Below are positions 1 through 4,892 of a stretch of DNA of 5,507 bases, piece by piece. Position 1 is the first letter of the stretch; each line of letters opens with the position of its first letter. This DNA is from an uncultured Bacilli bacterium (lineage in GTDB: Bacteria; Bacillota_I; Bacilli_A; RF39; UBA660): the NCBI GenBank assembly GCA_947624075.1, contig CANQIM010000079.1, forward strand, positions 1 to 5,507, in the 5' to 3' direction. The notes under the pieces were generated by a model. That model was not told the origin of the DNA, did no database searches, and saw nothing but the letters and a program-made list of their open reading frames with translations. The position numbers and the translations under genes are program-made.

Positions 1-1058
1 TAAATAAATCTTTCCCAATGTTCAATAATATTAGGACTGACAGTGTTAAATGTTAAATCAATTTTTTGAGCTAAAAATTCAGCTTTGCGCCAAACAGTTT
101 TTTCAGTATTTAGGCAACTAGCTTTAGAATTACCCATCATGTATTCAAAAGTAGATGCTCTATCTTCTTCGGCTGATGATTGGGCATAATTATTAACAAA
201 TGGTGAATCGGCAGAAAAAGTTCGATTATAAGAAAGATTGCCATTGACATTACCGTATTTAAAATCTAAAGGATTTAAAGAACCCCAACTGTTAAAATTA
301 TCACCATTTTTCTTTATGTATTTTTCCATATAATGAAATACTTCGTGATTAAAACTTTCAGCGAAAGAATATTGTAGCGAAATAGAAATATCAGCACGGT
401 TATTAAAGGCATTAGTTGCGCCAGTAACACCTGACGTTGAATAGTTATCAATCAAATATAAAGTTAGTGGAATACCACCGTTTTTTATCTCTTGGAAAAA
501 ACCAAATGGGTAAAGTTGCATTATAGAATTTAAGTCATTTAAAGCCTTTTGAATTGTGTACTCATCATATTCAACATTAGTGGTAAGACCACCAACACTA
601 TAACCCCTAGTTTCTTCACCATAAAGAATTGTAATTCCATAATTATTTTGTATTGTATTACGTAAATTATTATTAAGTTCTGTAATTGATGGCTGAGGTG
701 TAGGATTTGTAGGAATCTGAGGAACTACTGGAGATGGATTGTAATTTTCGGTTTGATTTTCGGTAGTTGGTGTATTTTGACTAGGCGTAGGCATTACTTC
801 ATTAGGTGGTAAAGTTTCGGATGTTGTGCTATTTTCATCGTCGTTTAAATTATATTTATCGGTGGCTTGCTCTAAATCAGCATTTTCTTTTGATGTAATG
901 TTTATTTCTTCTTGATTCGGATTAAGACTTTTACTTTTTTTAGGGTCAACGACAGCTTGATTTTCTTCAATAACATAGATAACTGTACCACAAACTAAAA
1001 GAATAAAAGATATGAAAATAAGAATTTTAGCAATTAAAACGCCATGATTTTTCAGCAT
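1..1058 (-). CDS. Membrane-anchored extracellular zinc metallopeptidase (HExxH), 3' end cut by window edge
   Basis: The frame from the ATG at 1058 is open for 352 codons and then runs off the window after the bases TA, so the stop may be the very next base or lie further on. The start is backed by AGGAG (1066-1070), 7 bases before the ATG. Residues about 8-30 form one hydrophobic segment after a short Lys/His-containing N-terminus, giving a single membrane anchor with the rest outside. Residues about 31-123 are a Pro/Asn/Thr/Ser/Glu-rich linker without hydrophobic core, a probable wall-spanning stalk. The C-terminal domain (about 124-352) carries HEVFH at 238-242: His238 and His242 as zinc ligands, Glu239 as general base. 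The downstream EEDRASTF at 297-304 supplies the likely third ligand (Glu298), as in gluzincin-type peptidases with an E-D-x-A element. It is the last visible gene of the unit starting at 2559, 23 bases after the 381-residue gene. The substrate is unknown. Cys23 lies in the hydrophobic segment but preceded by Leu-Leu-Val, a poor lipobox, so a transmembrane anchor is preferred over a lipoprotein. Family assignment rests on the motif pair only. Confidence 0.85.
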   Translation of the reverse strand, partial: MLKNHGVLIAKILIFISFILLVCGTVIYVIEENQAVVDPKKSKSLNPNQEEINITSKENADLEQATDKYNLNDDENSTTSETLPPNEVMPTPSQNTPTTENQTENYNPSPVVPQIPTNPTPQPSITELNNNLRNTIQNNYGITILYGEETRGYSVGGLTTNVEYDEYTIQKALNDLNSIMQLYPFGFFQEIKNGGIPLTLYLIDNYSTSGVTGATNAFNNRADISISLQYSFAESFNHEVFHYMEKYIKKNGDNFNSWGSLNPLDFKYGNVNGNLSYNRTFSADSPFVNNYAQSSAEEDRASTFEYMMGNSKASCLNTEKTVWRKAEFLAQKIDLTFNTVSPNIIEHWERFI

Positions 1059-1065
1059 ATTTTCA

Positions 1066-1070
1066 CTCCT
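1066..1070 (-). promoter_or_regulatory. Shine-Dalgarno of the metallopeptidase gene
   Basis: AGGAG on the minus strand, with seven bases (TGAAAAT) before the ATG at 1058. It fixes the start of a gene whose other end is outside the window and which is easy to miss because no stop codon is visible. It sits within the 23-base gap after the preceding stop. Confidence 0.75.
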
Positions 1071-1081
1071 TTATTCAATAA

Positions 1082-2227
1082 TTAAGCTGCTTTTACATAC
1101 ACTTTATCATCATTCTTAGCTTTATTTAGAGTACTTATCTTTTCAAATAAAGCTTGTGAAGCTTCTACTTTACCTTCTTTATATAAATTATTAGCTTCTT
1201 CAAGTAACTTTTCAATATCTTCTCCACTTTCTTCAGAAGATTGTTCCTCGGTAGATGGTGTTTCAGAAGAAACATTTGAATTTTCTTGATTTTGTTGTTC
1301 ATCTTTGGAAATTACTTCTTCTAAAGAAGAAGTGTCTTTATTTTCTTCTGAAGTAGAGCCGGTTTCTTCACTTGCTGTGATATCTTTTATATCAGCAAGA
1401 TTATTATCAATATTTATTGTAGGAAGTTCTTCAGCAGCCTGTTCGGTATTTTCAGTTGTTTGTTCATCTGGTCCAAGTTCATTTTCAATAATTTCATTTT
1501 TCTTACTTGTCTTTGAAGCTTGTAAATTTTTAAATTGAGAAAGTGTCACAATGATTGCTCGTGGTGGATCATTATTTTCTTTATGTAATGATACTTTTGG
1601 GTAAATAGAAGTGTCTTTAGGTGGTTCTGTCACCGTTTCTTCTTTTGATTTTTCACTTTCATTTGGCTCTTCTAAAGATGCATCATTACCAAATACAATA
1701 TCATCTTCAGCATTAGTATCATTTTCACTTATATCTTTGGAAACTGCTGGAGAAGATGGTGATGATTGATTATTTTCAATAGGTTCAATAGAAGAAGATG
1801 GACTTTCTTCTTTGATAGTTGCCTGTGAAGGAACAATTGCATCAGTTGTAGTGCTAGGCTCTTTTCCATCAAAAGAGGCATTTGAGGTCTTTACTTTTTC
1901 GGCTATTTTTTCTTCCTTTTCTTCTTGTTTTTTTTCTTCTATGATATTTTCTTTAGTAATAGGAGTATTAGTTGTAGTGATAGAATTAGAAGTTTCAATA
2001 GGAGTAGTTTTAGCTGTTTCATTTATTGTTTCTACTTCTTTAGAAGAAGTTTCGTTTAAAGATAATTTTTCTATTTCTTGAAGTAATTCAGTAGATTTCG
2101 TAAAAATATTGTTAATTATGTCGTTTTTATTGCTTTTTTTGGCTATTTCATCAGAGACAATATCAAAAAGTAAGGATTTGAGTTTTAAAATAGTCATAGA
2201 ATTTTCTATCAGTATGTTTTTATCCAT
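1082..2227 (-). CDS. Acidic, largely disordered Ser/Thr/Glu-rich cytosolic protein with C-terminal TPR-like hairpin (381 aa), function unknown
   Basis: I do not recognise this family. The ATG at 2227 is chosen because GGTGAT (2232-2237) stands four bases before it and matches the 3' half of the full Shine-Dalgarno. The longer in-frame start (TTG at 2239, GTG at 2236) lies inside that ribosome site. There is no signal peptide or membrane segment, so it should be cytosolic. Three patches look ordered. Residues 1-55 are helical with heptad-like Leu/Ile. Residues about 207-243 form an island with YPKVSL followed by PRAIIVTLSQFKNL. Residues 336-368 resemble one TPR-type helical hairpin (Leu-Leu-Glu-Glu-Ala, Leu-Tyr, Gly-Lys, Glu-Ala, Leu-Phe). 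The long stretches between are Ser/Thr/Glu/Asn/Pro-rich and strongly acidic. The protein has no Cys or Trp and a single Arg (Arg223, in the island). It starts 13 bases after the DUF1292 stop and ends 23 bases before the metallopeptidase start, so co-expression is likely. A scaffold or adaptor role is only a guess. Confidence 0.8.
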   Translation of the reverse strand: MDKNILIENSMTILKLKSLLFDIVSDEIAKKSNKNDIINNIFTKSTELLQEIEKLSLNETSSKEVETINETAKTTPIETSNSITTTNTPITKENIIEEKKQEEKEEKIAEKVKTSNASFDGKEPSTTTDAIVPSQATIKEESPSSSIEPIENNQSSPSSPAVSKDISENDTNAEDDIVFGNDASLEEPNESEKSKEETVTEPPKDTSIYPKVSLHKENNDPPRAIIVTLSQFKNLQASKTSKKNEIIENELGPDEQTTENTEQAAEELPTINIDNNLADIKDITASEETGSTSEENKDTSSLEEVISKDEQQNQENSNVSSETPSTEEQSSEESGEDIEKLLEEANNLYKEGKVEASQALFEKISTLNKAKNDDKVYVKAA

Positions 2228-2231
2228 CTTT

Positions 2232-2237
2232 ATCACC
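2232..2237 (-). promoter_or_regulatory. GGTGAT Shine-Dalgarno that decides the start of the 381-residue gene
   Basis: GGTGAT pairs with the 3' part of the anti-Shine-Dalgarno (full complement AGGAGGTGATC) and lies four bases before the ATG at 2227. In the register of the full motif this is the normal distance of about eight bases from GGAGG. It favours the ATG over the upstream in-frame TTG (2239) and GTG (2236), which overlap the site itself. Confidence 0.7.
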
Positions 2238-2240
2238 AAC

Positions 2241-2501
2241 TTACTTATTTGCTATTTCTTTTAATAATTCTTGAACATCTAACCATTCGGAGTCATCTAG
2301 TATTTCTTCGATTTTTACTGTATTATCTTTAGCTACTACTTTAGAAACATAGATAACTTGGTCACCATTTTCTTCTACTTCATTATTGGTATATACAATG
2401 TAGACATTTTCTTTATCTTTAGAAACTAAATATGTAACTAATTCTGTTTCGAAACTTTCACCATTTTCATTTTCAATAATAATTGTTTCTTTTTCTTCCA
2501 T
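2241..2501 (-). CDS. DUF1292 (YrzB-like) family protein, 86 aa
   Basis: A small acidic protein (pI clearly low by composition) without signal peptide or membrane segment. The N-terminal half is beta-rich: residues 6-9 TIII, then ENENGESFETELVTYL (10-25), then VYIVYTNN (33-40) and QVIYVSKVV (48-56). It ends with the helix ILDDSEWLDVQELLKEI at 67-83. The order 'nucleotide-like E-N-G-x-x-F-E-x-E strand, Tyr-Val-Val-Tyr-Thr strand, then a C-terminal E-W-x-x-(I/V)-(E/Q)-E-(L/M) helix' is the hallmark of DUF1292, represented by B. subtilis YrzB (about 93 aa). The molecular function of that family is not established. In other Bacillota it is often near yrrK/ruvX and alaS; here it instead heads an operon with a disordered protein and a surface metallopeptidase. 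The start is ATG at 2501, with GAGGAG (2513-2518) 11 bases upstream, a slightly long spacing. A consensus promoter lies directly upstream. Confidence 0.85.
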   Translation of the reverse strand: MEEKETIIIENENGESFETELVTYLVSKDKENVYIVYTNNEVEENGDQVIYVSKVVAKDNTVKIEEILDDSEWLDVQELLKEIANK

Positions 2502-2512
2502 GACTAAAACAA

Positions 2513-2518
2513 CTCCTC
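2513..2518 (-). promoter_or_regulatory. GAGGAG Shine-Dalgarno of the DUF1292 gene, with possible partner CTCCTC upstream
   Basis: GAGGAG lies 11 bases before the ATG at 2501. The exact complement CTCCTC occurs at 2547-2552 on the same strand. The two can form a 6-bp helix (four G-C pairs) with a 28-base loop, but only in RNA that begins upstream of 2552, such as read-through from the desulfurase gene. RNA from the local promoter, starting near 2524, would lack the blocking arm. The pairing is seen in the sequence; a regulatory effect is inferred. Confidence 0.45.
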
Positions 2519-2530
2519 TATTCTTTCTTT

Positions 2531-2559
2531 ATTATACAATTTTTTTGAGGAGAAGTAAA
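2531..2559 (-). promoter_or_regulatory. Sigma-A-type promoter of the DUF1292 / disordered protein / metallopeptidase unit
   Basis: On the minus strand the -35 box is TTTACT (2554-2559, 4 of 6 consensus), the spacer is 17 bases and the -10 box is a perfect TATAAT (2531-2536). The start of transcription is expected near 2524. The -35 box begins directly after the TAG of the cysteine desulfurase gene. It is the only good promoter I see for the three genes that follow, whose gaps are 13 and 23 bases. Confidence 0.75.
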
Positions 2560-3678
2560 CTATTTTAAATTTAAAGAAACAAGGAGCTTTTTGAAGACAT
2601 TTATAAATTGTTCTATTTCATTTTTGGTTGTAAGATGCGAAATACTTATTCTTAAACTACTACTAGCTCGACTTTTATCTTGAAAAACTTCAAATAGAGC
2701 TTCGGAATAGTCACCTTTAGAACAAGCCGTTTTAGTAGAAATGTAAATATCTTCATTTTCTAGAGCATGAAGCATTGTTTCAGCTTTTATATTTTTTAAG
2801 GAAATATTTACAATATGTGGAATACAGAATTCATTACTATTTATGGAAAGATCCAATTTAGAAAGTTCTTCTTTTAAATAATTAGAAAGTTTTAGGACAT
2901 GTTGCTTTTTTTCATCTAAATTTTCGGTTGCTAAACGGAGAGCTTTCGACAAAGACACTATCAATGGTGTTGCTGGAGTACCACTTCGAAAGTCTGTGGT
3001 TGATTTTCCACCATGTATTAGTGGTTCTAAAGATATATTTTCTTTCTTTATAAGACAGCCAATACCTTTCATACCATAAAATTTCTGAGCCGAAAAACTA
3101 GCTAAATCGACATTAGATAGGTCAATATTTTCTTTACCAATACTTTGCGTTATGTCAGAGTGAAAAATGACTTTTGGGTATTTCTTAAGAATTTTGCCTA
3201 TTTCTTCGATAGGTTGTCTAAGTCCTAGTTCACTATTGACAGAAGCAATACTTACTAAGAGTGTATCATCACTTAATTTGGCTTTTAAATCTTCTAAATT
3301 TACAATACCTTTACTGTCCAATTTTACATAATCAACTGTAAAGCCGTTTTCTTCTAAGAATGGTATTTGACTCAAAATAGAAGAATGTTCTAAATGCGTT
3401 GTTATGATATGTTTAGCCCTATTTTTGTATTTGAAGCAAACCCCTTTTAAAGCTAGGTTATTAGATTCACTAGCTCCACTTGTGTAAATTATCTCCGTTG
3501 GTTTTACTTTAAGAATACTAGCAATCTGATTAGTACTTGCAGTTATTAAACTTTTAGCTGATGTTCCCAATTTATGTAGAGAATTAGGATTAGCCATATA
3601 GTCAGTTGTCACTTTTACATAGGTATCTAGTACTTCTTTAGCAACAGGTGTTGTAGCACTATAATCTAGATAAATCAT
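2560..3678 (-). CDS. Cysteine desulfurase (NifS/IscS-type, class V aminotransferase fold), 372 aa
   Basis: A PLP enzyme that moves sulfur from L-cysteine to its own cysteine as persulfide, releasing alanine, for tRNA thiolation, Fe-S clusters or thio-cofactors. It starts with the classic YLDYSATTP. It has SGASESNN (67-74) and His98 in EHSSIL (ring-stacking His), and VNSELG at 147-152. Asp175 and Gln178 lie in FHSDITQS. Lys199 in SFSAQKFYG is the Schiff-base Lys, and Arg231 is in RSGT. Cys319 in the loop STKTACSKGD is the persulfide Cys, and SLRIS follows near 341-345. Length is slightly below the usual 380-400. Oddities: Gln198 stands where most members have His (SAHK), Met203 where GPKG has Pro, and the glycine-rich GGGQE-type element reads GGKSTTDF (223-230). 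All catalytic residues remain, so it should be active. No sulfur acceptor gene lies in the window, so IscS, NifS or a ThiI-partner (NifZ-like) role cannot be decided. The start ATG follows AAAGTGAT (3682-3689). Confidence 0.93.
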   Translation of the reverse strand: MIYLDYSATTPVAKEVLDTYVKVTTDYMANPNSLHKLGTSAKSLITASTNQIASILKVKPTEIIYTSGASESNNLALKGVCFKYKNRAKHIITTHLEHSSILSQIPFLEENGFTVDYVKLDSKGIVNLEDLKAKLSDDTLLVSIASVNSELGLRQPIEEIGKILKKYPKVIFHSDITQSIGKENIDLSNVDLASFSAQKFYGMKGIGCLIKKENISLEPLIHGGKSTTDFRSGTPATPLIVSLSKALRLATENLDEKKQHVLKLSNYLKEELSKLDLSINSNEFCIPHIVNISLKNIKAETMLHALENEDIYISTKTACSKGDYSEALFEVFQDKSRASSSLRISISHLTTKNEIEQFINVFKKLLVSLNLK

Positions 3679-3681
3679 TTA

Positions 3682-3689
3682 ATCACTTT
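3682..3689 (-). promoter_or_regulatory. Shine-Dalgarno of the cysteine desulfurase gene (AAAGTGAT)
   Basis: AAAGTGAT lies three bases before the ATG at 3678. It matches the extended AGGAGGTGATC site mainly through GTGAT rather than through the GGAGG core, so it is a weaker member of the GGTGA-type sites seen at 2232, 3964 and 5412. Confidence 0.5.
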
Positions 3690-3698
3690 CTTTCATAA

Positions 3699-3728
3699 AT
3701 AATAAATTGATTGTTAATTGATAAATTG
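3699..3728 (-). promoter_or_regulatory. Possible desulfurase promoter region with repeated AATTGAT heptamer
   Basis: In the 93-base gap before the desulfurase gene, TATTAT (3699-3704, minus strand) could be a -10 box, but no hexamer 16-18 bases upstream resembles TTGACA. Directly next to it the plus strand carries AATTGAT at 3705-3711 and again at 3716-3722, 11 bases apart (about one helical turn), followed by AATTG at 3724-3728. A regulator binding these repeats would cover the promoter. The region is very AT-rich and chance is a real alternative. Confidence 0.3.
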
Positions 3729-3743
3729 CAGTTTTTTTTGTAG

Positions 3744-3768
3744 AAAAAAATATCAAAGTATTTTGATA
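3744..3768 (-). terminator. Intrinsic terminator of the alarmone synthetase operon
   Basis: Reading the minus strand, TATCAAA (3768-3762), a four-base loop ATAC and TTTGATA (3757-3751) form a perfect 7-bp stem, followed at once by seven T (3750-3744). It begins three bases after the stop codon of the 62-residue gene. The stem is short and contains only one G-C pair, so termination may be partial, which could give some read-through into the desulfurase gene. Confidence 0.65.
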
Positions 3769-3771
3769 AGT

Positions 3772-3960
3772 TTATTTTTTATTTTTTTCTATTTTGTACA
3801 GATCATTATTTAATTTGGCAACAGCTAATTCTATTGTCATAAGTTTTTCACTATCATCCAAATTTTTGTTATCTTCTAAAGATTTAGCAATTTGATAGGC
3901 TGTATTTATAATATTATCTTTATTTTTTAAAAGATTTATTTTGTCTAACATATAATCCAT
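3772..3960 (-). CDS. Small helical protein of unknown function (62 aa), last gene of the alarmone synthetase operon
   Basis: I do not recognise the family. The start is placed at the ATG at 3960 because GGTGACT (3964-3970) precedes it. The longer in-frame GTG starts at 3972 and 3969 fall in or beside that site and would add only four residues. The protein is predicted to be two or three helices: about residues 3-28 (MLDKINLL, then IINTAYQIAKSLE), a turn at DNKNLDDS (30-37), and residues 37-58 (EKLMTIELAVAKLNNDLYKIEK). The tail is basic (KNKK). There is no signal peptide, membrane segment, Cys or Trp, so it should be cytosolic. It starts 14 bases after the synthetase stop and ends three bases before the terminator, so it is almost certainly made from the same mRNA. 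A modulator of the synthetase is possible but nothing in the sequence proves it. Confidence 0.75.
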   Translation of the reverse strand: MDYMLDKINLLKNKDNIINTAYQIAKSLEDNKNLDDSEKLMTIELAVAKLNNDLYKIEKNKK

Positions 3961-3963
3961 TTT

Positions 3964-3970
3964 AGTCACC
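3964..3970 (-). promoter_or_regulatory. GGTGACT Shine-Dalgarno that decides the start of the 62-residue gene
   Basis: GGTGACT lies in the 14-base gap after the synthetase stop, three bases before the ATG at 3960. It matches the 3' half of AGGAGGTGATC with one change. The upstream GTG codons at 3972 and 3969 overlap this site and have no Shine-Dalgarno of their own. Confidence 0.65.
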
Positions 3971-3974
3971 ACTT

Positions 3975-4592
3975 TTAGTTTGTATATTTTTTTAGCATGT
4001 CATTTAACAAATCCATTTTTTTGTCCATATCTAACATTTCTTCAGCTCGAAGCAACATTTCTTGCTCTAGCTCAGTTGGAATATCACTAGGTAATTTATA
4101 GCGTAGTTTATGATCAATACTAGCCCAACAGTCCATAGCAACAGTACGAATTTGAATTTCAGCTTCGACATATTCGGTTTTATCAAATAAATGAATAGGT
4201 ACTAAAATATTGATATGATAGCTAGTGTAACCAGAATTTTTAGGGTTTTTGATATAGTCACTTTCATTTTTAACTATAAATTGTTTGGATGATTTTATAA
4301 TGTCAACAATTTTATAGACATCGGAAATAAAAGAACAAACAATTCTAACTCCAACCATATCGTTAACATAACGTACTAAGTTTCCAACTGTTAATTCAAG
4401 ATTTTTTTTCGATAATTTTTTAGTGGCACTTTCCATTGTCTTTATACGATATTTAGTATGCTCAACAGGATTGTAACCATTATTGAACTCATATTCATCA
4501 ATTAAAATTGAAAGTTCAGTTTCTAAGACTTTCTTAGCAAATGAATATTTCAAAAGAACATCTTTTAAATCAATATCATTATTAAAAGGCAT
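3975..4592 (-). CDS. relQ: Small alarmone synthetase, RelQ/YjbM-like GTP pyrophosphokinase (205 aa)
   Basis: Synthesises (p)ppGpp (or pGpp) by transferring pyrophosphate from ATP to the 3'-OH of GDP/GTP/GMP, in the cytosol. Its 205 residues match the single-domain synthetases (B. subtilis RelQ is about 211) and leave no room for the HD hydrolase, TGS or ACT domains of long Rel proteins. Motifs in order: RIKTMES at 49-55 (ATP-binding R-x-K), Asp78 with GVRIVCSF (81-88), DYIKNPKNSGYTSYH at 112-126, and EIQIRT at 145-150 (Glu145 the catalytic, metal-binding Glu), then MDCWASIDHKLRYK (153-166). The C-terminal helices (about 173-205) fit the RelQ tetramer interface. The usual Glu before His in WATIEHSL-type motifs is Asp160 here, a mild change. 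The familiar RelQ neighbour NAD kinase is missing; two small helical proteins flank it instead. A ribosome site AAAGGGG precedes the ATG at 4592. A toxSAS toxin is less likely because the motifs are of the housekeeping RelQ type. Confidence 0.93.
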   Translation of the reverse strand: MPFNNDIDLKDVLLKYSFAKKVLETELSILIDEYEFNNGYNPVEHTKYRIKTMESATKKLSKKNLELTVGNLVRYVNDMVGVRIVCSFISDVYKIVDIIKSSKQFIVKNESDYIKNPKNSGYTSYHINILVPIHLFDKTEYVEAEIQIRTVAMDCWASIDHKLRYKLPSDIPTELEQEMLLRAEEMLDMDKKMDLLNDMLKKYTN

Positions 4593-4607
4593 TTAATTTT
4601 CCCCTTT

Positions 4608-4865
4608 CTATTTATTAGTGTTTTGATAATAATCTCTTTCTTGAATACTTTGAGCAATTTGATCTAAATCATCGGGATAATCTTCATCTAAAAGAGTAGA
4701 TTCTATTCTATTAATCAATTCCTTTAAAGTCAAAACACTTTTATAATTAATGCTGTATTTGTCTAATATTTCTATTTCTTTTCTAGTAAGCATTATTTTT
4801 CCAACATCTACTAGCATATTAGAAAGCATTTCTTTCTTTAATGAATTTACTAAATCTTCTGTCAT
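4608..4865 (-). CDS. Small helical protein of unknown function (85 aa) upstream of the alarmone synthetase
   Basis: I do not recognise the family. The sequence reads as an all-helical cytosolic protein: helix about 2-20, then LTRKEIEILDKYSI at 26-39, a second Leu/Ile-patterned helix LTLKELINRIESTLL (45-59), an acidic turn DEDYPDDLD (60-68), and a last helix IAQSIQERDYY (70-80). It has no Cys or Trp, no signal peptide and no membrane segment. The start ATG at 4865 has GGAG (4873-4876) seven bases upstream. It begins 27 bases after the membrane-protein stop and ends 15 bases before the synthetase start, so it is translated from the same operon and immediately before the synthetase. Its conserved-looking centre (about 23-60) suggests a real folded domain rather than a spurious frame. 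Whether it acts on the synthetase is open. Confidence 0.75.
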   Translation of the reverse strand: MTEDLVNSLKKEMLSNMLVDVGKIMLTRKEIEILDKYSINYKSVLTLKELINRIESTLLDEDYPDDLDQIAQSIQERDYYQNTNK

Positions 4866-4892
4866 AAATATTCTCCACTATAAAGACTATGC

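Noticed and set aside
976..1037. Cys23 of the metallopeptidase as a lipoprotein attachment site
   Set aside because: The residues before it are Leu-Leu-Val; Val at the position just before Cys is not a normal lipobox residue, and the hydrophobic stretch continues past the Cys, as in a membrane anchor.
1305..1538. Open frame on the plus strand, 77 codons, hydrophobic and Ser-rich
   Set aside because: It lies wholly antisense to the 381-residue gene, whose Glu/Ser/Thr codons (GAA, TCT, TCA, ACT) read as Phe/Ser/Val-rich frames on the other strand. It has no convincing ribosome site.
1812..2081. Open frame on the plus strand, 89 codons, looks like membrane segments
   Set aside because: Another shadow of the same low-complexity gene. 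Its hydrophobicity comes from the complement of Glu/Lys/Thr codons, and it has neither promoter nor ribosome site.
2228..2239. TTG/GTG starts giving a four-residue longer version of the disordered protein
   Set aside because: These codons overlap the GGTGAT ribosome site serving the ATG at 2227 and begin one base after the preceding stop codon, with no site of their own.
2502..2559. Terminator for the cysteine desulfurase gene
   Set aside because: The only self-complementary pair is CTCCTC with GAGGAG across a 28-base loop and no T-tract follows, so it is not an intrinsic terminator.
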